Source: Alligator mississippiensis
Taxonomy: Eukaryota > Chordata > Crocodylia > Alligatoridae
Reading direction: 5' to 3'
DNA: 64,000 nt
NCBI RefSeq assembly: GCF_030867095.1
Contig: NC_081830.1
Span: 37,820,781 to 37,884,780, forward strand
Below are positions 47,794 to 60,308 of this stretch, in pieces. Position 1 is the stretch's first letter. Every line of letters begins with the position of its first letter. The notes under the pieces were generated by a model. It was not told the origin of the DNA and did no database searches. It saw only the letters and a list, made by a program, of their open reading frames with translations. The position numbers and the translations under genes are program-made.

Positions 47794-47868
47794 ACCTACA
47801 AAAGGGCATTTTTAGAGTGGAGGCGATGAACACATGGTATGAAATGTGGGGCTTGTCTTGTCTTTCAG

Positions 47869-48009
47869 AAATACTGCTTTGAAAGTCTACCTCAGATTCT
47901 GGTTCTGCACTTGAAGAGATATCAGTTTGATTCTTTTACCGGGTTTAGAAAGCTGAGTTGTGTTGTGTCTGTGCCACTCTCACTCGATGTGGACAAGGAA
48001 GACCACCCT
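47869..48009 (+). CDS. USP-like protease, substrate-channel exon
   Basis: 47 codons, phase 0. It reads KYCFESLPQILVLHLKRYQF and DSFTGFRKL, then SVPLSLDVDKEDHP. The motif LP-x-I-L-x-L-H-L-K-R-Y/F is a signature of the USP family, forming strands beside the ubiquitin tail channel. Confidence 0.92.
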
Positions 48010-48422
48010 GTAAGTACATGGACTTTCTGCTGGATTCACCAGGGAGTCCATTTTCTGTTTTACCTAATAGAGCTAAAGATAAAAACCACTCAGTTATCCT
48101 GGTCTCATACAGACCAGTCTACCACTGCACAATACTCTTGTGTTGAACCCTTGAACCTGCTGGGCTGAGCCTGGCTGTGAGGTTGGATATTCCATGACAG
48201 CATGAGTCAGGGAGGGAAATGCTGCCAGCCCAAATATCCTTGAAGTTAACCCTGTATACCTGACCTGAAGATGTGACCAAATAGGCTGTCAACTACAAAA
48301 GCTTTTGCCTCTGTGACTGAGAGTCTGTAAGGTGCCATCCTGTGATACCTTCTGTCCTGTCTGAGAGTCTTTGCAGTGCTAAATAGATGGCTAATATGAA
48401 CCTTAACATGATTTCTTCCTAG

Positions 48423-48548
48423 GTACACTATGATCTCTATGCCATGTGTCACCATTCTGGAGGAATTCAGGGAGGCCATTACCTGGCTGAAATAAAGCCC
48501 TTTGGAAATGATAGCTGGTATGAATTCAATGACAGCAGAGTGCGCGAG
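48423..48548 (+). CDS. USP-like protease, His-box exon
   Basis: 42 codons, phase 0. It reads VHYDLYAMCHHSGGIQGGHY, LAEIKPFGNDSWYEFNDSRV, RE. The histidine in GGHY and the aspartate in FND complete the catalytic triad. Splice sites TTCTTCCTAG and GAG/GTAATG are good. Confidence 0.93.
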
Positions 48549-49464
48549 GTAATGGACCCTGGGTTTACATGAAATGTGTTACTTCTTGGGGTGTGTTTGG
48601 AGGACGCTCCAAAGGGTCACTGTGGAAGTAGCCTTGTCTCTGGTGAAGTTGGCAGGAATTGCAGAGGGCAATTTCACCTGGGCAACCTCAAAAAATAATT
48701 TTACACAGACCAACATCTAGTTGGACAGTCTCTGGTTGATGTCTTGCAGCCCTGGATCTCTTAGCTATGGCTACCAGCAGCTGCAGAGATTTATCAAAAG
48801 GTGTGCTTATGTGTAGCTAGGAGGCAAATGCCTTCCTCAGCATTGTGTAAATGCAGAGCAGATAGAGCTCATGAGTCTCTAGTAATGTGTTGATGCAGGT
48901 GGAATTCAGAGACCAGCTTAGACCAGAATTTAGACTAGAAAACTCCATCACACCCCCTGTTGCCCTGAGGAGCAAACCCTCTGGCAAATCCCAACCCGTG
49001 GTTACATTAGGTATATGGACTCTGTTGCTTTGTTACCTTTTACTCTCTGCCCTTTCTGTCCTGGTTAACACTCACTTGCTGCATCTTGTTTTAAATAAGA
49101 TTATCTGCAGCACTGAGCAAAGGCCCTATCACTTTGTGTTGTTTGTACAGGACCTGGAACAATGATAAGAACCTTTGGGTGCTAAAAAAAGGAGGAAACA
49201 AATGTTAATGTGTCCCCTCGTTTTTTGTGGGTAAAACCTGGTTGTCTTTTGGTTGCTTGCAGTGCATGTTATGTTTGCTTCTCTGCCCTCCACACTGCTT
49301 TCACCAAAACTAAAGCCACTTTAGGGAAGGCTCAGGGTGCAGGGGAAGAGGCAGGTAGGGGACTGCCCAGGACTCGGTACTGGCTAGTTTAACCTCTGGT
49401 TCCTGGTAATTAAATGCCTTGCACCCTGCCTTGGGAAATCATCTTTTTTGTTCTCTTTTTGCAG

Positions 49465-49502
49465 ATGCAAAAAGAAGAGATCTCTTCAGATGGCACGAAC
49501 TG
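49465..49502 (+). CDS. USP-like protease, 38-bp exon
   Basis: This short exon (phase 0 to 2) between CTTTTTGCAG and CTG/GTAATT reads MQKEEISSDGTN and completes a Cys codon with the next exon. It bridges the His box and the last strand. Phase agreement on both sides supports it despite its size. It is a paralogue of the exon at 34753 by length, phase and intron start. Confidence 0.75.
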
Positions 49503-50284
49503 GTAATTTCAATTCCCATTCTGATGGGCTTTTCCTTGTTCTAGGTTGTACGTTTGTATCATTCTTGGGTCCCGTTGGAGTGGATCAATGCAGTCCCCTG
49601 AAACTTTATTCTCTTCAGATGTTAGTTTTGAGCCATTTGTGCTCCCAGCATGAGTCAGGGCCTATCTAGAAAGCGGTTCCCCCAACAGCCCTGACAGTGT
49701 ATGTAAGGAGCTGCAGGACTGTCCCTCAGTGACTAGTGTATCAGTTGAGGATGGAGTACTAGATTTTTGTTTTAGGCATCTGTCAGTACAGTAAGGAAAG
49801 GTGGCTCTGGTATGTAACTTCTGGGTGGCATAGATCCAACCCCCATTTCCTTGGCATTGACTGTGAGCTAGGAGGTTTGGTTCCAAGAGATGTGCCTTGT
49901 GTGATGTGAAAACATTGCCTTCAGGTCAGTGTACCTGGCCTCTGAGCTGCTTGGCTTGAGGAGGACTTTGCAAAAGATTGTCTTGTCTGCCCAGCATTCC
50001 CTCTTCTACCCTACTCACTGCAGAAGTACATCAGAGGCTGCTCTTCTTGGGAAGGTTTTTTCCAGGCAGGTGTAACTCCATTTTCAGTTTCAGAGGTTTG
50101 ATTCTAATAGATACTTCCTCGATCTAAATGTCAAAGCATTTGAGGGTCTCAAAAGATCTGGATGTGCTTGTGTATCCAAGGATTTGGGGCACTGTCTAAA
50201 CAGTCAGAACCAAGTGTTAGGTGAGTGCCTTTGACAGGCCAAATCTTACTTGGCTTGGAAAGAATGAATACGGCAGGAGTCCAG

Positions 50285-51756
50285 ACCGGGGGGGGGGGGG
50301 GGGGGGTGCTAGAGTGAGCCCTCCTTTCCCTTCTCCACTGGCCAGAAGGCTGGAGGGAAGCTCAGGTGGGCTGGGGGAAGGGGGGATGGCCAGGTCCCAG
50401 CAGACCTGATTATGACTGGGGAGGGATCTAAACCCCTACCCTGGCCTGCAGGGACCCCAGCCAGGGTGTGCCTGGAGGAGGAGCGGGAAAGCATACCCTG
50501 CCAGGCTCTAGGGGAGGGGGAGGAGGTATGGCCAGGCTCACAGCCAGCTGGGAAGGGCCTTGCCCCCATGGCCTGGCCTGGCCTGGCCCGGCCCCTCCAT
50601 ACCCACCCTCAACAGTGTCCCCAGACTGGCCCAGCTCAGCCTCGGCCCTGAGTGAGGTGGGTGGATGGCAGGGCCATGCTGGCCAGCATCTGTGGGAGTT
50701 GGGGGGGACCCTGACAGGGGCAGTAGAGTGCAAGCCTCTTCCTGGTTGAGGGCACTGTGCTGCGGGTGGGAGTGGGGTGGGCAGAGCTGCTGCAGCCTGC
50801 ACAGGGCGAGCAGTGGTGGAGGCAGCACTGGGAGGGGTGGCTACAGGGTCCAAGGCAAATTTTGGGTGGCCATACCTCTCCAGCCTGCCCCCCACCTTAT
50901 TGCTGCTGCCATGTAGCCCCTCATAGCCACCTCACCAAGCCCCACTGGTGCCACTGCTCTCCCCATGCAGACTACAGCAGTTCTGCCCACCCGGCTCCCA
51001 CCTGCAGGGCAGCCCCTCACCGGGAAGAGGCTTGCACTGCCCAGGACACTGTCAGGCTGCTGGCCCTGTCAGGGTCCCCCTCCCTCTTTGCCACTCCAGC
51101 CACAGGGACAGGGGCGGGGGTGTGGCCAGACACTGGTTGGCATGGCCCCCTGAGGCAAAGGGGGCAACGGGGGGGTGTATTCTCCCCTCCCCTTTCCCAT
51201 CTAGGGACCGCAGCCATGGTCTGCCTGGCCAGAGCACAGCAGCTCCTGTCAGGATGCACTCAGCTTGTGTGGGGGCGAGCAGCGGAGGTGTTAGCTGGGG
51301 CTGGCAGATCCCAGTTATGGTCCCTCCGTGGGAGAGGGGAGGGAGTGGGGAATAAACTCCCTCCCTGCCCCCTTCACCTTTGGGGGCCATGCTGGCCAGC
51401 ATCTGCCCATGCCCCACCCTGCCACTAGAACACTGGGGGCGGGCAGGAACAGGACATACAGACGAACCCTGACAGCATCTGCTGCACCCTGGCCAGGCAG
51501 ACACAGGGCTGCAAAGCATGCTGGGATGCTGGGGGACTTTAACTTAAACCAGGAAGGAAGGGGTCTGGGACAGAAGTTCCATAAACCAGTTTGGCCTTAA
51601 TCAGTTAAGTCTGATATTACATTCAACTAGGTTTATCTCAAACTGGTTTCAGCCATTTTGAAACTGGTTTATGTGCACTGAGCTTCTGTTCTGTTACAAG
51701 TTTAAACGAGTTTCTGATCACTTAAACCAGTTTATGTGTAACTTTTGTCCCTAGCC
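50285..51756. mobile_element. DNA transposon with GGCTAGGGACAG ends, inverted copy
   Basis: The right part (51575-51756) is the reverse complement of the left part of 6844-7480, ending TTTTGTCCCTAGCC. The GC-rich interior is longer than in copy 1, with repeated 'ccatgctggccagcatctg'-type blocks and a poly-G run at 50289-50306. A matching left terminus was not found, so the 5' limit is approximate. The many long open frames here are compositional. Confidence 0.55.
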
Positions 51757-52226
51757 AGGGAGTTTTTCTTTGGGCAGGCAAAGTCTCTGGTTCATTAGAT
51801 GCCAGGATAAAAAAAGGCTGTACTGGAAGTGCAGTCTCAATCTAGGGGCAGAATAACTTTCTCCCCTAGTTGCATGAGGAGGCATCACTTGAAAATTGGA
51901 GAACAGAAGATGTGAGCAGCTAAGTTACACTGGTAAACTTATCTGAGGGACTGTACCATCTGAGGTTGTGAAGGTTCAATTCTGGTAATTTTGGAGTGAA
52001 AAATAAAGATAGGGAATTAGAAAAGATTTGCAAAATAAAACCATCATGTCAAAGATTAATCCCTGCTGCTTTCCAGTGACCCAAGTTTTCTGTTTCCTGG
52101 TCAGCTCAAAGGTACAGACCTGCTCACAGTTGTACCTTCAGATGATCCGCCGAAGTTTAAGGGGTGGGGATTTCTGTTCAGAGAAATGTCTTCTGAGGTT
52201 TGGGTTCTTGTCAATTTGTTCTCAGG

Positions 52227-52557
52227 CAGGGGCGACATGTAGGGGGTGCACACAGGTGCACGTGCACCCCCTGAGCATGGCGGTGACCCCCTGTGGGCAG
52301 TCACTGCTCACCACCCCAGCCACTGATGTCAGTGGCATCTACAGGCAGTCAGTGACCCCCGCTGGCCACTGCTGATGCTGCTGGCAGCATCTGCGGGTGG
52401 TCACCACCCCCTTTTCAGCGCTTCCCCCCCCCCCCCCACTGACAGTACTGGTGGTGTCTGCGAGAGCTCCCCACTTATCCCCACCAGGCTCCCGCCACTG
52501 CGACCATGCTCCTGCTGCCACCATGCCCCCTGAGCCGCTGGGGGCATGTGACATTCA
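52227..52557 (+). mobile_element. GC-rich interspersed repeat, family B, copy 2
   Basis: It is flanked by a perfect 10-bp direct repeat TGTTCTCAGG (52217-52226 and 52558-52567). It begins CAGGGGCGACATGTAGGGGG and ends near GACATTCA, the reverse orientation of the copy at 8059-8414. The variable duplication length (10 and 13 bp) is unlike the fixed lengths of DNA transposons. Confidence 0.65.
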
Positions 52558-52950
52558 TGTTCTCAGGTTTAAACCAGGTTCCAGCCTCTACTACTTGGCA
52601 GGACTCTGACTCTCAGATTTTTAGGCCTTGCCCCAGCATTTGAACATGTAACCATCCAAAAGTCTTCAGTGGCTTGTTGCAAGCTCTCTTGGAGTCTAGC
52701 CCAGTGAACAGACCCTGTTGTAACTGTAGATTGATATGATTGTAATACTCTTGTCGTGTGTGAAGACAAAAATAAATCACTCCAGAATCAGGCCATTGCA
52801 AAGTTAAGGTGGGTCATTCCAGTGGTGTGACAGTCTCTTGTATTAGATTATAAAATTGTATTAACTGGCAAAGCACCCTGGGGTATGTGTGGGGCAAAAG
52901 ATGTGATTGCCCATTGGCCTAGGTATTCATAGGCCATTCTTGTGTTTCAG

Positions 52951-53012
52951 CGTGAGTACCACCGTGTATCTGTTAATGTACCGACGCCGGGTGGATCCCA
53001 GTGCTGGGTCAA
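52951..53012 (+). CDS. USP-like protease, last catalytic exon
   Basis: Phase 2 to 1 between TTGTGTTTCAG and TCAA/GTAAGT. It reads (C)VSTTVYLLMYRRRVDPSAGS. The A/V-Y-L-L-x-Y-R motif is the final beta strand of USP catalytic domains, so the protease core ends here. Confidence 0.9.
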
Positions 53013-53394
53013 GTAAGTGGTGTGCAGTTATTTACAATTTGCTGCCGAGAAGGATGTTATGACACCAGATCCCCTGGCCCATGTACTGGGAGAATTGTGT
53101 CCCATCACTATATTGGCTGGTGAGCTACTGCAGCTTGCTATGGGGAAGAGGGGCAGTGAGGAGCCTGTTCTATAAATACTTTTTTTTTCATAACTGGGTT
53201 AGTAGAAAGTGTCACTCTGGGAAGTATTTGGACCCTGCCACTTTCCTCCTTCCCCTTTTCCTGCTAGTCCCTTTGCTGCAGAAGCATCTCTTTCTGCTAC
53301 TGAGTTCTGTAGGTTTCCTAACTCTAAATGTAGCAAGTAGAAAGCCTTTGTGCACTCTGCTGACTTGATGGATTGGAGAGGTGAGAGAACTTTA

Positions 53395-53605
53395 ATTTTC
53401 CTCTGAAGCACTTCAGATTGTCCCTCTGCAGCTCTGAATGATATTCCCCCTAAAATGAGGGACAATCTACAAAAGGTTTTTGAGACCCGGCTAGACAAAG
53501 ACTTGGCTGGGATGATCTAGTTGGGGATAGTCCTGCTTGGAGCAGGAGGTTGGATTAGATGACCTCCTGAGGTCCCTTCCAACTCTGATATTTTATGATT
53601 ACAAC
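53395..53605 (+). repeat. CR1 LINE 3'-end fragment
   Basis: It shows the typical CR1 3' region: 'gaggttggattagatgacct' followed by 'cctgaggtcccttccaactc'. It is truncated at its 5' side. Confidence 0.8.
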
Positions 53606-54774
53606 ATGAACCTTCCCACCCTCTCACTTGTCCTTTGTCCCTCTCACACAACCCAGGTGGACTTTATACTTGCATGGCTTGATCAGGCCAGGCCATGCTG
53701 CCAACTTTGCAGTTTCCTCACTCAATTTTATGTGTGTTCAGAGTCAGGGTTTGACACGAATTTAAGCCCTCATAAATTTCAGTCTTAACTGGGGAGCTGT
53801 GGAGAAGAGTCCTTTCCAGCTGGTTGCCTGTCCCACATCCCTGCCTCCAGGAAGAACATCATCCAGCCAGAAGCCAGACAGAATTCAGCTCCCAGTTTCT
53901 ACAGTCAGCAGCCTCAAGAAGTCTTCAGGTTGTGGGAGGGCTGTGGGAAGAGGGAGCAGTGAGGCTGTTGTCCTGGAAGAGATGTGGAAGTGGATATAGC
54001 CCAGCAGCTCTGGCTGGCTCCACTGCCTGCTGTGCACAACAGGTCCATCTGGTTTGGGGTCGTCGTCTTTCCTGTTCTATCTCATGTCCAGACCAGGCAA
54101 GAGAAGACTAAACTAAAAAATCTGTTGAAGCTGAGTCCTTGATCGGGTTGGGAAAGAGAGAAAAAGGTGTTCTCACTACATTTGTCCCCACCTTGGGCTA
54201 TGGGGGGAGAAGTAGAGTTGGAGCTGAGAAGGGGGGTGGAAAGGAGTGAAGGCTGGAGGGGTGCATAGTAAGCACTGGACTGAAGGACTCAGTGAGGTGG
54301 AGGTGTGAGGTGGGTACAATTAATTAAAAGTATGGGAAAACCCGGAACTTCTTCCTGTCAGGCAGCGGGGAGAGTTGCAGCAGTGGTTGCCAAAGCACCA
54401 GGTACTGATAAAGCTGGGTGAACTGGTGCAAAGAATTGGGAGAGCTGTGCTATGGGTGAATCTGTGAGAAGTGATGAACCTGTTGGAACAGTGTGAACCA
54501 GGCAGCTAACAACTTTGTTGGGTTCTGGGAAAGAGCATGCTTCTGCTGTGTTGTGTGACTGAGGAGATGGACCTGGGCTCTGGGGACAGGCAGTTGTCCT
54601 GTGTTCCAGCTCTCAGGGAGGGGAACTACCCAGGAGGTCCTGTACCCCAAGTCTGAGCCTAGAACCTCCCAAGAGAAGGGCAGCACTTAAGCCCTGCTCA
54701 GATAGTAGAGGATTAGTATACCCAGGGACCCAGCAGCTGGGTGCATTGATGCTAATTTGACAAGTATCCAACAG

Positions 54775-54943
54775 CAACCACTCAGCCAGAGGCTGCATCC
54801 ACAGAGGGGAGAGGTGCAGAGGAGCAAGATTATGAGTTTGAGAAGCAGCAGGATGAAAGGTCACCTGGAGGGGAGAAGAAGATGCCATCGAAACTGGAAG
54901 ACCAAAGGAAATGGAAAGACACGACAAGCAGCAATCTGAATTG
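54775..54943 (+). CDS. USP-like gene, C-terminal charged exon
   Basis: Acceptor TATCCAACAG, donor TTG/GTATGT, phase 1 to 2. It reads TTTQPEAASTEGRGAEEQDY, EFEKQQDERSPGGEKKM and a Lys/Asp-rich end. It joins 52951-53012 in frame. The charged, probably disordered tail has no recognised domain. Confidence 0.55.
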
Positions 54944-55105
54944 GTATGTAGGAATAGACACTGGGCATCTGGTCTCTCAGAAGCTGTGACAGACTTGGGG
55001 GTAACTTGAATGTGTCTCTACATGTTGTTTGTAAAAGCTTTAGTTTCTTTGGCCATTATAACTCTGGTTTGGTGGTTGTATAACTTCCAAATGTAACGTA
55101 CACAG

Positions 55106-55208
55106 GAGAACATCATCCTCCCAACGTGTGAGGAGAACTTGGGCAGTAATGAGCCCTATAAAGAAGATCTCTCATACAATTCTACGTCAAATGAACCATC
55201 TGCTCTAA
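55106..55208 (+). CDS. possible last exon of the USP-like gene
   Basis: After the acceptor GTACACAG, the phase set by the previous exon gives (W)RTSSSQRVRRTWAVMSPIKK and then a stop at 55206-55208. In phase 0 the same DNA is open longer (to 55287) with an acidic product starting ENIILPTCEENLGS, so the phase or the previous donor may be mis-assigned. No nearby AATAAA was seen. Confidence 0.3.
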
Positions 55209-55289
55209 CAAGAGATCATGGCAGGGCAGAGGGGACTGAATTTGTGGGCTCAGTGTGGACTGAATTTGTGGGCTCCTATCATCAATAAG

Positions 55290-58134
55290 ATGGAGATATG
55301 TGACGTTCACAATGCTGAAGTCACATCCTGGTCCTCTACGAATGCTTTCGTGGTACCCCTGTGTAACAAGTGGGTGTCCCAAGGCCGGTCAAGTGACCCA
55401 CTTGTGTCAGGGCTAACTGCCCACCTGCCATGACTTTGATGAAACCAATGTAAAGTTGTTAATAAGATGGGAGGCTGCCCATTTACTTGCCCTGATGCTG
55501 ATGGCGCATACATGGCTCTGAACCTCTCTTTATACTGTGTCCCATGCGTGCAAATGGCATCCATGGCCTAAATTTTATGTGGCCTAACACCTAGCCTATA
55601 ATCCAGTGTCCTCACGTTGGGACTTGCACTCCAGTGCCTCACTTGGGCTCTCAATTTCACTTGCTCAGGACTCCCAGCCCCTCCCTTTTCCTTGGGCTCC
55701 CTGACTAGCTTTGGACCCTTTCGGTCCCCTCGTGCCCCCACACTGGGGCCTTAATCCCCTTGCCCAACACTGGGCCTCACACCCAGCTCCTTCTTGGGGC
55801 TTAGAATCCCAATGCCCTGGAGCCTCACACCGGTTCTCTGTATGTGTCTCAGGCCTCACTGTGGACCTGGGCTGTCTTGGGCCCCTTCATGACCTGGACC
55901 CCACCTCAGGCTCTGCACAGTTAACCTGGGCCCTTGCTTTGTCTTCGGGGTGTGCTCCCCTAGCCTTTACCCTTGTTAGAAATTGTGAAAGAGGTTTCCT
56001 TCTCTAGCAACACAGGAAGCACAGCCTGCACCTTCAGGTGCCCACAACTTTCCCCATAGTGACTAGGCATGGTAGGCAGGCTTGGCAGCAGACCTGTGCC
56101 TTATTTGGTAAAATTGTTTAAAATTATATTGTGATTGGAGTTTACGCTGCAGGTTAAAGAAGAGTTATGCAGTACTAATAATCTTCCGCTAAAGCTTTGC
56201 GCTTGCGAAAATCTCATGTAACCAGGGAATATAAATACATGTGTGAGACTGCAACCGGGGCCCCTCTGCCTTTCTAAGGTCAGGGGACCTTCGGCTGAAT
56301 AAACTGGGAAGACCACACCCTCGTCTCCTGCTTATTTGAGTCTCAGCTGGGAAACAAGCCCTGTTAGGGTCAGGAGTATTCACAGGTGTTCCCTTACCAG
56401 GTTGGGAGCTTAAGCGCATAATTTCTCTGACACCTTTCATGGGGTAACCCGTAAGGCAGCGAGGGCTGAGGCTTTCTGGTGCCCCATACTTAGCCTGCAC
56501 TGAGGAGGCAAAGGTGTGGCATTTCCTGGGGACTGCCTGCCACTGGCAGCCCTAGCACACCATCCAGCCCCAGCAGAGTGTAGTTTTAAGTCATGCTCCA
56601 GGACCAGGAACCACCTGCCATCCCCATAGTTCCTGCACTGCACCTTCAAAAGGTTATGTGAACAGCAACTCAAGCCGGGTGATGTTCTCCCTTTGGCTGC
56701 TAGCAGCAAACTGCTGGCTCCACTGCTCAGAGCCCTGTGCTAGGCCCTGTTGCCAATTAGGCAGTTATGCCTGATTGGGAGTGCAGCCACCTGCAGGCTG
56801 CTCTGCTGTTTGCCCATGCCCCTGTGAGTAACAGAGCACAACTTACGCTCTGTCACAGCCAGTAAGTGAAGGAGGCGCAAGTCAAGGGAGAAGCCAGCAC
56901 TGTGCCTGCTTTGGGCAAAGGTCAGGAGGAATATATGAGGCAAGAGAGAAACTTCTCCCAACCTCCAACACCAAGCCAGAAGCCCCAGTCAGTGTGGACA
57001 AAAAAGAAAGTCCTGGAGCTCTGATGAAGAAATCAGAAGAAATTCCTTTTTGGGGGAAGTGACCTAACAGTTGCCAGCCCCATGAGTCTGATTAAGCATC
57101 CTGAACCATGTGGGGTCCCAAGAATGCCTAAGGGAATAGAGAGCTATATCTCTTTGTGATTTATATTCAAGCACAATGTGATTGGCCACTTTGTGCCCCC
57201 CAGTGCATGCATGGCTACTTCCATTTATCACTGGCATCCTAAAAAGTTAAATGATGATCCAGGTGGCTTGCAGCTGTAGTGTGCTCTGGGAAAGGGCAGG
57301 CTTCTGAGAGGTGTCTGAGGAGATGTACCTGGGCCCTGGGGACAGTGAGGCAGATGTGGGTCTCCACTCTGCAGGGTTCTGACTACAGAAAGATCTGTAG
57401 TCTAGAAATGAGCCTAGAGACCCTGAAATAGCAATAATGCCTAGGCCATGTCCTTATTCTAGTGGCTTAAGACATCAGAGTATCCAGCTGTGAGGTCCAC
57501 TGATGGCAGGTCGGGAGGGAGGGCGGGGGGAGGAATAATGGTGGGGAACTCATCCAGATTTTGCCACTGTTGCATCTGGTAAGTGGTAACAGTAATTAAC
57601 ACCCTCCCCACTTCCAAAGTAGGGCGGAGCAGGGCAGGGGGAGGTCAAAAGTCAAATGATGGACTGGGGAATACAATCTAAATTTTTCTTGGCTCTTCTC
57701 ATGGTGTTTTGGGGTCTGAAATGTGATTTTTGAACTCCTGGGGGGTCACAATACTACATGTTTCTCTGCCTTTATTGTAATAAAATACTTTTAAGAATCT
57801 GCTGAATCTCATACTTGCAAATGTGAGAGTAGGGTCCCTTGTGCTCAGCCTGGAGGTTGAATGTGTTTCAAAAAGTCAGTGGCCTAAAATTAATGGCTAA
57901 AGTACTGCTAGAGACCCACACAAAGCACTCCTCTAATGCATTCATCTGCAGCAAGAAAGAGGCAGAGTCTGCTCAGAGGACTCCCTGCTCCCAGCAGAAC
58001 TGCCTCCAGGTCAAAGGAGTGCTGTGAGGTTTTACATGAAACTCAGTATGTGTGTAAAGATGTGTATGTTACACATAGAAATTGCCATCTAGTGGCAAAT
58101 AAGGATAATAGCATCAATGGAATGTGTTCGTAAG
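55290..58134. other. intergenic, mostly unassigned
   Basis: It contains one LTR fossil (56095-56356). No exon was recognised in the rest. AATAAA near 57779 on the plus strand could serve a distant upstream transcript end. Confidence 0.4.
56095..56356 (+). mobile_element. short solo LTR fossil
   Basis: A 262-bp sequence begins TGTGCC and ends GGGAAACA. It has AATATAAATAC (TATA-like, near 56229) and GAATAAAC (near 56297) in LTR order, followed by a CT-rich tail. The flanking pentamers AGACC and AGCCC agree at 4 of 5 positions. No coding part is present. Confidence 0.55.
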
Positions 58135-59697
58135 CAGGGATCCAGGCTTTCCATTCACCACGGAAAAATGCGGTAAAACATGGATTTTCTCATTTCAAGG
58201 AGAAAAATACAGGAAATAATGGGTTTCCCCTTGCAGGCTGGCAGAATTCCAGCCTACAAAGGGCTGGGGGGAGCAGGAGGAGGGCAATTGGGCAGGGGGC
58301 ACCATGTGAATGTGTACATGCACGCGGGCATGTGGCAACCAGGCAGTGAGGTGAGCAGCTCCCGCAGGTAAGTTAGGGGGAGGGGGAATTGAGGCCCCCA
58401 TAGTGAAGGAGAGAGTTGGGCAGGGCTGGTACTGGGGTCGCTGCCCAGCTGGGGCAGTGTTTGGGGCCCAGGGCTGAGGCAGGAATGTGCGGCCACAGGG
58501 CCTGAGCGGGAAGCAGGATGGATCTGTGTGTGGCTCGTCTGAGGGGTGTGGGGGGGAATGGTTTCCTGCCACTGTGTGCAATCCCAAGGGTGTATGGGGG
58601 CACATACCCACCAAATTTGTGCATGGGGCAGAGTCAGGCTGGCAGCTGCATGCTGGAGGCTTCCCACCCTCCTGCCCCCCTCCTGGGGCCTCTGCAGCCC
58701 AGCAGGCAGGATCTGGCATGCCAGGGCACAGCAGGGCAGGGAAGCTTGGTGCCGCCCCTAGGAGCCCTGCACCGCCATGGCGAAGTGCCTCCTGCCCGCC
58801 TGGCAGCAGCGGGGTTGGTGATGTGGAGATGTGCCCTATGCTAATGCCAGGTGGGCAGGGAGCGCCATGCCATGGCAGCATGGGGCTCCCAACTGTAGCA
58901 CTGAGCCTTTCTGCACTGCTCTACCCTGCTGCACCGGGTTCTGCCTGCTGGGTTGCGGAGGCCCGGGGGGAGGGCAGCAGGGTGGGGAGCCCCGAGTCTG
59001 CAGTGGGTAGCTTGCATTCACCTCTGCCCCCCCCCCCCCCCAATGGGCTCTGCTTCAGCCATGCCACCCGTGAGGGAGGGGGAGCTGGGTTCCATGCTCT
59101 TTTTGGGCCACAGCAGCCACTGCCTCCCATGGGTGGCAGCTGGGGCTCGGGTGCTGCTGTGGGGGGAAGGGGGTTGTGGACCCAGGTCCCTGGCCCTGTA
59201 GCCCTGGTAACCAGGGCTCCCCTCCAGCAGGGGTGGCTGGGAGCCGGTGGGGAGTGAGGGGCACCAGCAGGGGTGGGAGGAGGCTGTGAGTTGAGAGTGA
59301 GGGGCAATGGCATAAGCAGGGCACCGGTATATCAGGGTTGCTCAGTGCCATAAAGCAGTTGCGGGCAGGGGGGAGGGGGGCAGGAGCATCCACAGTTGAA
59401 CTCGAGTCCTGGTGAGCGAAGGGGACAGGGGGGATTTGATTTTTCCATGATAAAATACCCAAAATCAAATGCCAAAATTTATAGGTATTTAGAATTTATT
59501 TTATTATAGTTATTGAGGCACTGGTAGGCTTCCGAATTGCTTTAAAATTGTAAATACATCAATAAAACATTGTGTTCAGCTGACACCTATATATATAGCA
59601 GTGTTTTATTTTAATCATGGAAAAACACAAATTGTGGGTTTTTTTAATCAGAATTTGTGATTTCTTTTTTTTTTAATGGAGAAAACCAGGATCCCAG
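58135..59697. mobile_element. hAT-like element with GC-rich interior
   Basis: The ends CAGGGATCCAGGCTTTCC and, inward from the right, CTGGGATCCTGGTTTTCTCC form an imperfect inverted repeat. Both subterminal regions carry A-rich 'ggaaaaa(t/c)' motifs. The 1.1-kb centre is GC-rich, giving long open frames (up to 256 codons) on both strands without protein resemblance. No convincing 8-bp duplication was found. Confidence 0.55.
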
Positions 59698-60308
59698 TGT
59701 AGGTTCATTAAAATTGCTATGCACAGTGAATAGCCCCCTGCATGCAGTTCTTAACCTGCTGTTCAGAGAGAAAGAGGATCTTGCATTTTAGTTGTCTGTT
59801 GTGGCAGAACACAGTCACTTCAGTAGAGGCTGTGACATCCCACTCCCTGCCAGGATGCAGATGTGTGGGGATATTGGTATCCAAAAGTGTGTTTATGTTT
59901 GCTTCCACCCATGACACTCCTTATGAAAAGTTAGTGTGTGAACAAGGAGGCTCCAGTGTATTCTGGGAAAGGACATGAAAACTAAAGCTTCTTTGGGACC
60001 TCTTGGACAAACTTTGAAATGGTTGCAGGACTTGATAAAGTAACCAGGACAAGTGGAAGGGCCATAGTTAAGGAAGGGATATATCAAGTCTGCTTTCTAA
60101 CTTACCTGGATATAAAGGTGAAAACACCTTGGCAATGAAGATTACTAGCAGGGACCTGGTCACCCAGGAAATGTCTGATCAGGGAATCGCCACACACAGA
60201 GACCAAAAATGGAGGAGCAGGAGTAGAGTGATCCAACCTTTTCGTTTGAGGCTCAGTGTTGTAAAACTGCATCTAAATTCTGAGGTGATCTAAGAAAATG
60301 CTGTCTAG

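Noticed and set aside
50428-51519. Several overlapping frames of 130-220 codons
   Set aside because: They are compositional frames in the GC-rich interior of the inverted GGCTAGGGACAG element. They have no splice or domain support.
58195-59468. Frames of up to 256 codons on both strands
   Set aside because: They lie within the CAGGGATCC element. Overlapping frames on both strands are mutually incompatible and lack any protein resemblance.
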